Positions 46,647 through 56,380 are shown, counted from the first letter of the stretch. The stretch: 64,000 nt of DNA from Atlanticothrix silvestris CENA357 (GCF_016056295.1 NZ_JAECZB010000010.1:2475-66474), one strand, 5' to 3'. Notes: generated by a model not told the origin, from the letters alone. Numbers and translations are program-made.

Positions 46647-46919
46647 ATGCATCAAAGAATGAATACTACTTATAGTTCCCAGACTGGTAATAAAATCAAT
46701 ACCGAACAAATCGATCAGATAATTAAAGCAATTATTGCCGGCAAATATTCCTGGGCATGTGTCTTAATTCTACGTTTTTCTGGCTATAACCCTATAGACT
46801 ATATACCTTATCGCACCTATATTCGACTCCTAAAAAATAACTACTTAACAGATGGTTCTAAGATGAAAGAAGTTGAAAATAAAGAAGTTTTTGACATGAA
46901 GCCAAACTGGATTAGTTAG
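46647..46919 (+). CDS. HetP-family protein
   Basis: A 90-residue HetP-like protein. The conserved core is residues 18-62: KINTEQIDQIIKAIIAGKYS, then WACVLILRFSGYNPIDYIPY and RTYIRLLKNN. In Anabaena PCC 7120, HetP and three homologues (Asl1930, Alr2902, Alr3234) act on commitment to heterocyst differentiation. This one is of the short Asl1930 type, with an unrelated 28-residue tail. GAGGAAAG lies upstream of the ATG. It stands alone, with no hetZ neighbour. Confidence 0.88.
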   Translation: MHQRMNTTYSSQTGNKINTEQIDQIIKAIIAGKYSWACVLILRFSGYNPIDYIPYRTYIRLLKNNYLTDGSKMKEVENKEVFDMKPNWIS

Positions 46920-47084
46920 ACTCGTAATCACCTACTGTTAAGTAGTGAATACAATCTCAATATTCGCAACAAGTTTGATCAATAAAAAATTTTTAGTTTA
47001 GGCGGAGAAGTTCCCCCAGGGTAGGAACGCGGTTTCATACTTCATACTTTTTGAGTCACCCCATCTCCAGATTTGTCGCAGCTT

Positions 47085-47933
47085 ATGATTTACCCACTCA
47101 CTCCTGTTAATACCCGTCTGCAACCCATTCTCAGAGAGATTGTGTGGCACAAAAAGCAAGAAGTCATACAAATGCACCAACAGATGTCTTTGGCTTCCTT
47201 ACAACGTCAATTAACTGCGGCTCCAACTGTGCGAGATTTCTTGACAGCCTTGCAACAGAGTCCTCATCGACCCAGTCTGATTGCAGAAATCCAAAAAGCA
47301 TCACCACTTCATGGAATTATCAGAGCAGACTTTGACCCAATAGCGATCGCCAAAGCTTACGAACGAAGTGGTGCTGCTTGTATATCTGTAATCACTGAAG
47401 CATCATTCTTTCATGGCAGTTTTGAAAGTCTGCGTGCAATCCACCAGAAAATATCTTTACCCCTACTGTGCAAAGAGTTTATCATTGACCCGTGCCAAAT
47501 TTATTTAGCACGCTCAGCGGGAGCAGATGCAGTACTACTCATCGCCGCCATTTTGACAGATAGGGAACTCCAAGACTTGTTGCGAGTGATTCATTATTTG
47601 GGGATGAACGCTTTAGTAGAAGTCCATAACTTGACGGAACTAGATCGGGTACTGAAGCTAGACGATATTCGTTTAATAGGAATTAACAATCAGAGTCTAG
47701 AAGATTTTACAATCGATACCAGCACAACTCAAAGATTAATCGCAGCTAGGCGATCGCAATTACAAGACTTGGGTGTGATAATTGTCAGTGAGTCAGGATT
47801 GTACACACATAATGATTTATTACTGGTAGGCGAGGCTGGTACACATGCGGTTCTTGTAGGAGAATCTTTAATAAAAGAACAAGATATAGAACAAGCCGTG
47901 CGTCATCTGATGAAACTTGCTCCTCCTGCCTAG
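47085..47933 (+). CDS. trpC: Indole-3-glycerol phosphate synthase
   Basis: A 282-residue (beta/alpha)8 enzyme of tryptophan synthesis. Catalytic residues are in place: LIAEIQKASPLHG (Glu and Lys), LPLLCKEFIIDP (general acid Lys), ALVEVHNLTEL (Glu), LIGINNQSLEDF (Asn) and IVSESGLYT (Ser). It is isolated from other trp genes. The remote PLHG rather than PSKG and other changes suggest the diverged paralogue common in Nostocales, possibly for secondary metabolism. The ATG at 47085 is preferred over a TTG at 47073. Confidence 0.9.
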   Translation: MIYPLTPVNTRLQPILREIVWHKKQEVIQMHQQMSLASLQRQLTAAPTVRDFLTALQQSPHRPSLIAEIQKASPLHGIIRADFDPIAIAKAYERSGAACISVITEASFFHGSFESLRAIHQKISLPLLCKEFIIDPCQIYLARSAGADAVLLIAAILTDRELQDLLRVIHYLGMNALVEVHNLTELDRVLKLDDIRLIGINNQSLEDFTIDTSTTQRLIAARRSQLQDLGVIIVSESGLYTHNDLLLVGEAGTHAVLVGESLIKEQDIEQAVRHLMKLAPPA

Positions 47934-47947
47934 TAGCGCGAGGCGGA

Positions 47948-47990
47948 ATTAAAAATTAAAAATTAAAAATTAAAAATTAAAAATTAAAAA
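47948..47990. repeat. Seven-base tandem repeat AATTAAA
   Basis: About six perfect copies of AATTAAA follow the trpC stop codon, ending at the strong hairpin at 48001. Confidence 0.9.
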
Positions 47991-48000
47991 CGAATACAGC

Positions 48001-48042
48001 GAAAAGTTTGCTCTTGAGGTTTCCCCCAAGAGCAAACTTTTC
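48001..48042. terminator. Strong hairpin, 16-bp perfect stem
   Basis: GAAAAGTTTGCTCTTG (48001-48016) and CAAGAGCAAACTTTTC (48027-48042) form a perfect 16-bp stem with a 10-base loop. Placed after trpC and before the convergent yidD gene, it could stop transcription from both sides, its T-run being within the stem ends. Confidence 0.8.
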
Positions 48043-48253
48043 ATTGATTTGGAATGGGTGGTTTATTTCCGCGCCCACTGTACTATAGGAATCTGCTTTG
48101 ATTCCTGAAATCATTTGCGTAGTAAGGGAACAGGGAACAGGGAATAGGTAAGAAGAAATAAAGCGGAAAGTCTGCCGGGGAGATACTCCTGCCGGAGAAC
48201 TTTTCAAGAAAGTGTACTGAGTTTTGTTCAGAAATCAAATATGAGTCCTATAG

Positions 48254-48529
48254 TTAGTTATGGGAATTTTCCTGTTCCCTTTCAAAATGACAACAATGCC
48301 CCGTAACCGTTGCTGGTAACTCTGGTACAGGGTCATAACCACCTGGATGAAATGGGTGACAACGCAAAATGCGCCGAACTGCCATCCAGCCACCGCGCCA
48401 CACACCAAACCTTTCAATTGCTTCGATGGCGTACATTGAACAAGTTGGTTGAAAGCGACAAGTCGGGAGAAACAGTGGCGAAATAAACATTCTGTAGCCC
48501 CGAATCAGCCAAATCAATAATAATTTCAT
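48254..48529 (-). CDS. yidD: Membrane protein insertion efficiency factor YidD
   Basis: A 91-residue YidD protein with the family core: [33 protein letters not shown] and [16 protein letters not shown]. Three of the Cys are conserved. It assists YidC/Oxa1-type membrane insertion. The tail after PELPA is non-conserved. Its start codon overlaps the divergent gene's possible start, so the two genes share a very short promoter region. Confidence 0.95.
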   Translation of the reverse strand: MKLLLIWLIRGYRMFISPLFLPTCRFQPTCSMYAIEAIERFGVWRGGWMAVRRILRCHPFHPGGYDPVPELPATVTGHCCHFEREQENSHN

Positions 48530-49296
48530 TGCAATCGCCTAAATCTTATAAATTAGTAACAAAGGTAAAAATTACCCATCTTGTAAGATCTTTGTTTACT
48601 TCAGTTCCCGGTTTAACCTCAATTCCATCTTTGTGGCTGCAAATTACAATAGTTGCAGTTTGGGTGTTACTCGTCCTCCTAATCGCATGGGTGGTAAAAC
48701 GTTTCGCCAATGGTGAGCCAGAAATCTTACGCAAGATTGTTCATATTGGTACTGGCAATGTAATTTTGCTGGCTTGGTGGCTTGATGTACCTGCGAGTGT
48801 AGGCATTACGGCTTCAATTCTAGCGAGTGCCGTTACCTTGTTGTCATACAGATTTCCTATTCTCCCTGGTATTAATAGCGTCGGTCGTCAAAGTTTAGGA
48901 ACATTTTTTTATGCTGTCAGTGTAGGCATTTTAGTTGCTTATTTTTGGCACTTGCAACAGCCGCAGTATGCAGCCATAGGAATTATGGTGATGGCATGGG
49001 GCGATGGACTAGCGGCCTTGATTGGGCAACGTTTTGGTAAACATCAGTATAAAATATTCGGAGCGCAAAAAAGCTGGGAAGGCTCCTTTACTATGGCTTT
49101 AGTCAGCTATCTGGTCAGCAGCTTAATTTTGTTGGGTGTAGAAGGAAACACCTGGCAAACTTGGGTAGTCTCACTGGCGGTTGCTTTAGTAGCTACTGGC
49201 TTAGAAGCCGTATCATTTTTAGGTGTTGATAATTTGACAGTTCCTTTAGGTAGTGCAGCCCTTGCTTTTGCCTTATTTCAGCTATGGCCAACTTGA
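48529..49296 (+). CDS. Phytol/dolichol-kinase-like (polyprenol kinase) membrane protein
   Basis: A 255-residue CDP-alcohol-transferase-like/phosphatidate-cytidylyltransferase-type kinase with about seven helices. The family's signature follows [17 protein letters not shown] (about 66) with [16 protein letters not shown] (about 162) and [15 protein letters not shown] (about 183). The closest functional relatives are plant VTE5/VTE6 phytol and phytyl-phosphate kinases; CTP is the usual donor. The start is uncertain: the only long frame starts at a TTG at 48529 overlapping the yidD ATG, and in-frame TTGs at SLFTS or SLWLQ are alternatives. Confidence 0.85.
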   Translation: MQSPKSYKLVTKVKITHLVRSLFTSVPGLTSIPSLWLQITIVAVWVLLVLLIAWVVKRFANGEPEILRKIVHIGTGNVILLAWWLDVPASVGITASILASAVTLLSYRFPILPGINSVGRQSLGTFFYAVSVGILVAYFWHLQQPQYAAIGIMVMAWGDGLAALIGQRFGKHQYKIFGAQKSWEGSFTMALVSYLVSSLILLGVEGNTWQTWVVSLAVALVATGLEAVSFLGVDNLTVPLGSAALAFALFQLWPT

Positions 49297-49408
49297 TAGC
49301 ACATTCAGTTGGTAGCGATCGCCCACTTCTCAGAATTTTAGTTAAAAAATATTAAATTATTTGTTAAACTTCACCAAGTAATGATTTTATTTTAAATAAA
49401 AATTCTGA

Positions 49409-50119
49409 ATGACTGTTTTACCCATCTCTCAACCACTACTGCGTGATAAACAGGAAGCTTTAGATATTCAAGACTTGCAAGGCTTAGTACGCTTCAATTT
49501 AAAAATTGGTCAACTGAGAGTTTTGTCTGGGCTTTACACCCGCATAGATCAGGTCTTTATCTTATGGGGTCTAATATGTCCAGGTATGTTCCTGACAGCC
49601 CAATTTCTACCCATCAGTTGGTATACACAAGCAGTTTTGTGGTCAGTACTGACTTTCGTCGGTACCATAGGCATGGTAATTTTGACTTGGTTTTGGGTAA
49701 GTGTAGAAAAAGTGCGTTGGCTTGTATATTGTTGGGTGATTTTGATGTTAGGGGGTGTTTTAATCACCGACGCAAGCATTTTTTGTGGTTGGGGTGAAGT
49801 TTTGATGCGTCTGTGTCCCTTATGGTTGGGATTGAGTAGTATTGGTTACTTGTGTACAGCGTTGGCTTTGCGATCGCGTACTTTTTTGATAACAGCAATG
49901 ATTCATCTGTTGGGAATTGCAGTTATGCCTTGTTTTGGTCAATGGCAGTTTCTTGCTACTGGCATCATCATCATGATGAGTTTACTTATATTGGCTGAGT
50001 GGCAATGGGATATGCGCCAGCCAATTGACAGCGATATCTTAACACCAGAACAAAAGCAATTTAACCAGCAGCAGCAGCAGCTTCGGCAGTTAGCTGATTT
50101 CTTAAGTATTTCTCAATAA
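49409..50119 (+). CDS. Hypothetical multi-pass membrane protein
   Basis: A 236-residue protein with about six transmembrane helices (about 49-200), a polar N-terminal arm (LLRDKQEALDIQDLQGLVRF) and a glutamine-rich C-terminal tail (KQFNQQQQQLRQL). No transporter motif is seen. It is found as an uncharacterised protein in cyanobacteria. A good terminator follows. Confidence 0.72.
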   Translation: MTVLPISQPLLRDKQEALDIQDLQGLVRFNLKIGQLRVLSGLYTRIDQVFILWGLICPGMFLTAQFLPISWYTQAVLWSVLTFVGTIGMVILTWFWVSVEKVRWLVYCWVILMLGGVLITDASIFCGWGEVLMRLCPLWLGLSSIGYLCTALALRSRTFLITAMIHLLGIAVMPCFGQWQFLATGIIIMMSLLILAEWQWDMRQPIDSDILTPEQKQFNQQQQQLRQLADFLSISQ

Positions 50120-50146
50120 AAATAAATTGGTGTTCTCGTGATCATT

Positions 50147-50177
50147 AAACCTCTCTTTACAACAAAGAGAGGTTTTT
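50147..50177 (+). terminator. Intrinsic terminator after the 49409 gene
   Basis: AAACCTCTCTTT (50147-50158) and AAAGAGAGGTTT (50164-50175) form a perfect 12-bp stem with a loop of five, ending in a T-run. Confidence 0.9.
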
Positions 50178-50518
50178 AGTATACTTTGTGACTTCACTGC
50201 TTTAAGTGGTTATTGACCAACTATACTACCTCATATTCAAACTTTTAAGCGAAAAAAAATGGTACGTGTAGGGTTTATTTTTCTATGAGCTTTGATCATA
50301 AACTCTATGAATATTCGTTTAAATACTCCAGATAGCTTCAAAAGCATCGACAATTAGCTATTTTACCTCTGGAGACATTCGTATATCTATAAAAAATAGA
50401 AGTTTTTATATCTACTTTGAGGAGTAAATATACAACTTTGATTTCTATCTCTAGGTTTATGAATTCCTGACAAACAGTGCTTATAGTTGAGTACTTAGGT
50501 GGTCTGTCTATCTGATTG

Positions 50519-50597
50519 TGTAAGTGAGGCTAACAATCATGTCATATAAAATAATCGCGTTCTTTGATCAACAACAACTGTTTCTCGCTGAACGATG
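50519..50597 (+). pseudogene. Degenerate double-glycine precursor start
   Basis: GTAAGTGAGGCTAACAATC directly followed by ATG (50538) matches the leader motif of the real precursor genes (GTAAGTGAGGCAAATAATT-ATGTCA). The frame reads MSYKIIAFFDQQQLFLAER then stop, echoing LxxEQQQLLAGG without the GG. I read it as the decayed start of a fifth precursor. A second GTAAGTGAGG at about 51024 lacks an ATG. Confidence 0.5.
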
Positions 50598-51382
50598 ATC
50601 TTGAAATGAGTTGCAGCAATTTTGCTCTAGCACCTCGCCGCTTTACAGGGTACAAGCACTTCTTATCCCTAAAGCAACAACAGCAATTTCCTTGATTAGA
50701 ATAATACAGCACAAAATGTTTTAGGCTTGATTCACAAGCTTAACTTTGGCAACTATCATTGTATATTTAGGCAACACAACACTTAGTTAAGTAGAGATTC
50801 CTAGATATTCAATAGTTGTACTAACGTGGTTTCTTATCCTAACTGAAAACCTACCAGTTAGTAGTTATGGTATTAAATACTGCTAGAGCCTTGGTGCCTT
50901 TTTCTTTTTGTAAGATTTAGGACTTTAACTAGATGCATTGAACGACAAATCTGCGAGTAAATCTCTGCAATCCTTGTGCTAAATATAAAAAAGGGGACTG
51001 GAGGAGGTTGTTGCTACTCGCTCAACGTAAGTGAGGACTTTGAGGGAGTTTGAGCGTTTTCCTCCGTGGTCTCAACGCATTATCCACGTTTGAGATTTGA
51101 GAAAGATAATTTTTGCGTGTCGCGCATACCCTTCTCATTCCCCTTTGACGATTATAACTGATCGTAAAACAGGATTGTGGCTACTATTAGCAGCTGATAT
51201 TGCCATTTAGTAAATATCACACTAAAGACCCATTTTTACAGGAATTTTCGTATTCCTCCTGTATGAATAAGCCGTAGATGCTTTTTGGTACGAGTTGCCA
51301 TCAAGTCATATAGATTCGCGTTGCAAGATTCTTCCAAATCAACAGACACAACATTTAAATAACCATAATTAAGGTACATACC
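50598..51382. other. Gene-free stretch upstream of the hlyD-like gene
   Basis: No supportable ORF or RNA gene was found. GTAAGTGAGGACTTTGAGG at about 51024 is a second, ATG-less copy of the precursor leader motif. The promoter for the exporter genes presumably lies in this stretch. Confidence 0.4.
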
Positions 51383-53206
51383 GTGAACTTTATAGGTCGC
51401 GAAGAAAAGAATTTCTGGCATAGTTTAAATGAACCGATTCCAGAGCAGCTTCCTACAGTTGAAGCTAATGAGTTTCTTCCGCACATCGGTAAGTGGATAA
51501 ACATTGGCGGGGGATTTCTGCTGAGTATTTTTGTAGCAGGTATGAGTCTGACATCTATTCTCAAATATAAAGTTACCGTCAAAGCCCCTGCAACTATCCG
51601 ACCGATAGGAGAACTGCGAGTTGTTGAATCTGCTATTACTGGCACCGTTGAAAAAATTAGCGTTAAAAATAATCAGGTAGTCACCGAAGGTGAAGTTATT
51701 GCTTATGTCGATGATTCTCGTCTGCAAACTCAAAAAAGTCAGCTACAAAACAGTATTCAGCAGAGTCAATTACAACTAAGTCAAATCGATGCTCAACTTG
51801 GTGAAGTCGATACTCAAATAGCAGCGCAAACAAACTTAATTAACCGCACAATTATCGCTGCACAAGCTGAACTAGGAGGTACTCAACGCAACTATGCAGA
51901 CGAGCAAATTAAAGCTTTAGCTGAGATGACGCAAGCAAAAGCCGCATTAACCTTAGCTAAAGTGCAACAAGACCGATTACAGCGAGAAAAACTCTTAACA
52001 GTAACTGTACAAGAAACAGAAGCAGCCTTGACTTTAGCTAGAGTACAGCGAGATAGATTACAGCGAGAAAAACTCTTAACAGCAACTGTACAAGAAGCAG
52101 AAACAGCTTTGACTTTTGCTAGGTTACAACGAGATAGATTGCAGCAAGAAAAACTCATAACGGCAACTGTACAAGAAGCAGAAGCAGCTTTGACCTTAGC
52201 TAGGGTGCAACGAGACCGATTGCAGCCGATAGTAGCATTAGGTGCAATTTCTCGCAATTTCTATGAAGAAAAAGAACAAGCAGTGAAGTCTGCTGAGGCC
52301 AAGTTAGAACAAGCCAAAGCTAATGCTACAAATCTTTTGGAGGACAAAGAACAAGCAGTGATATCTGCTGAAGCCAAATTAGAACAAGCTAAAGCTAATG
52401 CTAAAAACCTTTTAGAAGAAAAAGACCAAGCAGTGATATCTGCTGAAGCCAAACTAGAACAAGCTAAAGCTAACGCTAAAAACCTCCTAGAAGAAAAAGA
52501 CCAAGCCCTGACGATCGCCCAAACTAATCTACAAAAAGCCCAAACTGCGATCAATCCTAGTAATGCTACCGTTACAGTAGCATCTGAACGGATTGAGCAA
52601 GAACGGGCAAGAGGTGAGGCTAGCTTAGCAGCGTTGAAAAAAGAAAGAGAAACTCTGCTTCAACAACGTCTAGAATTCCAAAAGCAACTCACTAGTACTG
52701 GTAAAGACTTACAACAAGTAGAAAATGACCTGAATAAGGCTATAGTTCGCGCACCAATCGCTGGGACTGTACTGCAACTAAAACTTCGCAACCCTGGTCA
52801 GGTAGTACAACCAAGTGAAGCTATTGCTCAAATTGCTCCTCTAAATGCCCCAGTACTGATTAAAGCTGAGGTGACAGCTCAAAATATTGACAAAGTAAAA
52901 GTAGGTCAAAAAGTCCAGATGCAGGTTTCTGCTTGCCCCTATCCAGACTACGGCACTCTCAAAGGAACCGTCAAAACAGTTGCACCAGATGCCTTAACTG
53001 TCAAAAATCCTACAACGCTCAACACACCACAGGCGGCTATAGCTACCTACGAAGTTACGATTGAGCCGCAAACCTTACATGTAGGTAGAGGCGATCGCCA
53101 GTGTCATCTCAAGTCTGGGATGGAAGGTAGAGCCGATATTATTTCCCGTGAAGAAACAGTACTTCAATTCATACTCCGCAAAGCAAAATTAATCACCGAA
53201 ATTTAA
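51383..53206 (+). CDS. HlyD-family membrane fusion protein
   Basis: A 607-residue periplasmic adaptor: one N-terminal membrane helix (about 38-58, GGGFLLSIFVAGMSLTSILK), a biotinyl/lipoyl-like half (VVESAITGTVEKISVKNNQVV), a very long coiled coil (about 110-440), the second lipoyl half (VRAPIAGTVLQLKLRNPGQVV) and a C-terminal beta domain. The coiled coil holds at least two sets of near-identical repeats: QEAEAALTLARVQRDRLQREK (about four copies) and QAVISAEAKLEQAKANAKNLL (about three copies). The start is GTG at 51383, with AAGG 8 bases upstream. It pairs with the next gene to span the envelope. Confidence 0.93.
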   Translation: MNFIGREEKNFWHSLNEPIPEQLPTVEANEFLPHIGKWINIGGGFLLSIFVAGMSLTSILKYKVTVKAPATIRPIGELRVVESAITGTVEKISVKNNQVVTEGEVIAYVDDSRLQTQKSQLQNSIQQSQLQLSQIDAQLGEVDTQIAAQTNLINRTIIAAQAELGGTQRNYADEQIKALAEMTQAKAALTLAKVQQDRLQREKLLTVTVQETEAALTLARVQRDRLQREKLLTATVQEAETALTFARLQRDRLQQEKLITATVQEAEAALTLARVQRDRLQPIVALGAISRNFYEEKEQAVKSAEAKLEQAKANATNLLEDKEQAVISAEAKLEQAKANAKNLLEEKDQAVISAEAKLEQAKANAKNLLEEKDQALTIAQTNLQKAQTAINPSNATVTVASERIEQERARGEASLAALKKERETLLQQRLEFQKQLTSTGKDLQQVENDLNKAIVRAPIAGTVLQLKLRNPGQVVQPSEAIAQIAPLNAPVLIKAEVTAQNIDKVKVGQKVQMQVSACPYPDYGTLKGTVKTVAPDALTVKNPTTLNTPQAAIATYEVTIEPQTLHVGRGDRQCHLKSGMEGRADIISREETVLQFILRKAKLITEI

Positions 53207-53302
53207 TTTCATAATTGCTGACCTGACTGAATTTTCAATTTTGGATTAAAACTTTTAATCCAAATCCAAAGTTTGTATACCAACTTCATAGGTCTAGTAA
53301 CT

Positions 53303-55465
53303 ATGTTTGATCTATTCAAAAAAAAATATCAGTCCATTTTACAGTTGAGCGAAGAAGACTGTGGAGCAGCTTGTCTAGCGGCGATTTGCAAACATTACGG
53401 ACGGTTTTTAAGCATCAATCGCAGCCGAGAAGCAGTAGGAACTGGACAGCTAGGAACAACCATGTTGGGTCTAAAAAGAGGATGTGAAACTCTAGGTTTT
53501 AATGCCAGAGCAGTTAAAGCTTCGCCAGCAGTCATCGATAGAATCAAAGAAATTCAGCTGCCAGCAATTATACATTGGCAAGGCTACCACTGGGTTGTTT
53601 TATATGACCAACGGGGTAAGAAGTACGTAATAGCCGATCCTGCTGTGGGCATCCGTTATGTCAACAAAGAAGAGCTAACAACAGCTTGGAATGGGGTGAT
53701 GCTCTTACTAGAGCCAGATCCAGACCGCTTTTTTGAGCAACCCAAAGAAGAGGCGAAAGGTGGTTTAGGACGGTTTTTGAAGCGGATTTTGCCTTATCGT
53801 GGGTTGCTAACTCATGTTTTAATGATCAACATTGTCCTGGGTCTACTCGCTTTAGGTACTCCCATCCTCATCCAAATCCTCACAGATGATGTCTTGGTGC
53901 GAGGAGATACCCAGTTACTCACTGTTGTAGTGTTGGCTGTTGTGGTTATGACATTGTTCAGCAGTAGTCTGCGATTACTGCAAGCCACCATGATTGCTCA
54001 TTTTGGTCAACGGCTGCAATTAGGTCTAGTGTTGGAGTTTGGGCGAAAAATTCTGCAATTGCCCTTAAATTACTATGAAGCTCGCCGTAGTGGCGAAATC
54101 ACCAGCAGACTGCGAGATATCAATGATATCAATCAATTAGTATCACAGATTGTGGTTCTTTTACCTAGCCAGTTTTTTGTTGCCGTAATTTCTTTCAACT
54201 TCATGTTGTTTTATAGCTGGAAGTTGACCCTAGCAGTTGTTTTTATTGGCACTTTAATTACCCTATCCACCCTACCTTTTTTACCTATCCTCCAACAAAA
54301 GACGCGTAGTCTTTTGGTTTTGGGTGCTGAAAATCAAGGCGTTTTAGTAGAAACATTTAAGGGCGCACAGGTACTCAAAACTACAAATGCTGCTCCCCAA
54401 TTTTGGGATGAATTTCAAAGTCGTTTTGGTCGCCTTGCTAATCTTACTTTCAGCACCACCCAAATCGGAATTATCAATAATACCGTTGCGAATTTTCTTT
54501 CTACAATCGGCGGTATTATTTTACTGGGTATGGGGAGTATCCTAGTGATTCAGGGCGAATTGAGCATCGGTCAATTGTTGGCTTTTAACGCCCTACAGAT
54601 TAATGTTTTGAATTTGATTGATTCTTTAGTTGGCTTAACTGATGAATATTTTCGCTCTCAAACAGCCATCTCTCGCCTCTTGGAAGTGATTGATGCTACA
54701 CCAGAAGTGGTCGGAGGTAGTCAAAAACCTATTGCACAAATTCCTGGTGATGTAGATATTCGTTGTTCTCATCTCACATTTCACCACCCTGGTAGAGTTG
54801 ACTTATTAGAAGATTTTTCCATCAAGCTGCCTGGAGGACAAGTTATAGCTTTGATTGGTAAATCTGGCTGTGGTAAAAGTACCTTAGCAAAACTGATAGG
54901 AGGCTTATATCAGCCAACTTCTGGCAATATTCGGATTGGTTTTTATAACATTCAAGATATTTCCCTAGATTGTCTGCGACAACAAGTGGTTTATGTACCC
55001 CAAGAACCGCATTTCTGGAGTCGCTCGATTTTAGAGAACTTCCGCTTAGGAACACCTTATATCTCCTTTGAAGAAGTTGTCAAAGCTTGCCATATTGCTG
55101 ATGCAGACGGCTTTATCAGTCAACTTCCAAATAACTATCAAACTGTTTTAGGAGAATTTGGAGCAAATCTTTCTGGTGGACAAAGACAAAGATTAGCGAT
55201 CGCCAGAGGAATTCTTACTGATCCACCTGTATTGATTTTAGATGAAGCAACTGCGGGATTAGACCCAGTTAGTGAATCTCAAGTACTAGATCAACTTCTA
55301 GAATACCGCAAAGGCAGAACTACAATTTTGATCACCCATCGACCTAGTGTCATCAATAGGGCAGATTGGATTGTGTTACTAGATAAAGGTCAGATACAAA
55401 TGCAAGGCACTCCAGAAAGTTTTCTTTCGCAACAAGGAGAACATTTGAAGTTTTTATCACTGTGA
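53303..55465 (+). CDS. C39 peptidase-containing ABC transporter (bacteriocin type)
   Basis: A 720-residue fusion. The C39 domain (about 1-130) has LSEEDCGAACLAAICKHYGR with catalytic Cys, IIHWQGYHWVVLY with catalytic His and ADPAVG with Asp. A type I ABC membrane domain (about 150-440) follows, then an ATPase (about 480-715): Walker A GKSGCGKST, signature LSGGQRQRLAI, Walker B LILDEATAGLD and ITHRPS. Such proteins cut leaders after GG and export the product. ATG at 53303 is chosen; it is 96 bases after the adaptor gene. The four GG-leader genes downstream are obvious substrates. Confidence 0.95.
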   Translation: MFDLFKKKYQSILQLSEEDCGAACLAAICKHYGRFLSINRSREAVGTGQLGTTMLGLKRGCETLGFNARAVKASPAVIDRIKEIQLPAIIHWQGYHWVVLYDQRGKKYVIADPAVGIRYVNKEELTTAWNGVMLLLEPDPDRFFEQPKEEAKGGLGRFLKRILPYRGLLTHVLMINIVLGLLALGTPILIQILTDDVLVRGDTQLLTVVVLAVVVMTLFSSSLRLLQATMIAHFGQRLQLGLVLEFGRKILQLPLNYYEARRSGEITSRLRDINDINQLVSQIVVLLPSQFFVAVISFNFMLFYSWKLTLAVVFIGTLITLSTLPFLPILQQKTRSLLVLGAENQGVLVETFKGAQVLKTTNAAPQFWDEFQSRFGRLANLTFSTTQIGIINNTVANFLSTIGGIILLGMGSILVIQGELSIGQLLAFNALQINVLNLIDSLVGLTDEYFRSQTAISRLLEVIDATPEVVGGSQKPIAQIPGDVDIRCSHLTFHHPGRVDLLEDFSIKLPGGQVIALIGKSGCGKSTLAKLIGGLYQPTSGNIRIGFYNIQDISLDCLRQQVVYVPQEPHFWSRSILENFRLGTPYISFEEVVKACHIADADGFISQLPNNYQTVLGEFGANLSGGQRQRLAIARGILTDPPVLILDEATAGLDPVSESQVLDQLLEYRKGRTTILITHRPSVINRADWIVLLDKGQIQMQGTPESFLSQQGEHLKFLSL

Positions 55466-55905
55466 AAATTTTACTTAATGCCAAAAACTAATCCTATAGC
55501 AATCCAATTTGCTGTAGGAAGAAATTCGCACATTTTAAACTTAAAGGAGGGGTGGACAATGCCCACCCATAGTACACTTTAAAAAGTCAATATAAGTTGT
55601 TTTTAGCCCATACCAATACCGTTAATTTAAGCCAAAAAGCCTTATGTAGAGACGCGATAAATCGCGTCTGACTGATCCATATTGATGGATAGCAAATTTA
55701 TTATAATTTTGAAAATTAAGATATTCAATTTCAAGCATTTTAAATAGTTTAATTAAATTAGTTATTGATTTGCTATTCATGAGTCAAAAGAAGTATATAT
55801 TTTTTTATATTATCTAACCAAAGAATAATTTAAAAACAAGGGCAATAGTTAATAATAAAAACATAGGTAAATAACACCTATTTACGTAAGTGAGGCAAAT
55901 AATTT
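55466..55905. other. Intergenic stretch between exporter and first precursor
   Basis: Contains GGGTGGACAATGCCCACCC (55551-55569), a hairpin that may end the exporter transcript, and AGACGCGATAAATCGCGTCT (55655-55674), a palindrome common in Nostocales genomes. No gene is seen. It ends with the leader hairpin of the first precursor. Confidence 0.55.
55862..55900 (+). promoter_or_regulatory. Leader stem-loop and GTAAGTGAGG motif of precursor 1
   Basis: ATAGGT...ACCTAT forms a small hairpin, followed by TTTACGTAAGTGAGGCAAATAATTT and the ATG. The same arrangement, nearly base for base, precedes precursors 3 and 4. GTGAGG could serve as ribosome binding site, with the hairpin controlling its access. 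Confidence 0.65.
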
Positions 55906-56136
55906 ATGTCAACTCTAATGATGTCCGAACTACTTGCAGATTTATCCTTAGAACAACAACAACTCCTAGCTGGTGGAGTTAATGGAGATGAAACAGAGAC
56001 AGAGAGTGAAACAAACTTAGAAGACGAAGGTTCTGACGACAGCGAATATTCTGACTCTATGTTTGATAAAAAATCTGGGGTTTACCTAATTAAAAGCAGA
56101 AGTATCGTTCGCGTTAGGAAGTTAAAAAAATCTTAA
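55906..56136 (+). CDS. Double-glycine leader peptide 1
   Basis: 76 residues. The leader MSTLMMSELLADLSLEQQQL continues LAGG (cleavage expected after residue 24). The core of 52 residues is very acidic at first (ETETESETNLEDEG) and basic at the end (SIVRVRKLKKS), with no cysteine. This is unlike normal bacteriocins, which tend to be basic or Cys-rich. It lies 440 bases downstream of the C39 exporter gene, behind the conserved leader hairpin. I link it to the cyanobacterial bacteriocin-like (CTB type) precursors, from memory. Confidence 0.75.
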   Translation: MSTLMMSELLADLSLEQQQLLAGGVNGDETETESETNLEDEGSDDSEYSDSMFDKKSGVYLIKSRSIVRVRKLKKS

Positions 56137-56380
56137 CCTTTGCAATAAATCAGGGGAAGAGATAGATTTACATAACTTACTCAATATCAAGCATATTTGA
56201 GAAAGTGTGGTAACAATTCTATGTTCTCTAAAGCTTTAAACTATGCCATGGAGACCAGAAGTAAAAGTGTTTATCCTAACACTAATTTTTCTGCTCTCCT
56301 CTCTCTTACAATGCAAATAATTTTGGCTACTTAACACTCATTTTTTCACGGTATAACTCAAATATTTAGCCGTGACTTTA

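Noticed and set aside
47940-48042. Possible attachment site near trpC because of repeats and a hairpin
   Set aside because: No integrase, no direct-repeat partner and no tRNA end; a simple repeat plus terminator explains it.
51892-52554. Two long cysteine/serine-rich minus-strand frames inside the hlyD-like gene
   Set aside because: They are mirror reading of the repetitive coiled-coil codons; their repeats follow the plus-strand gene exactly.
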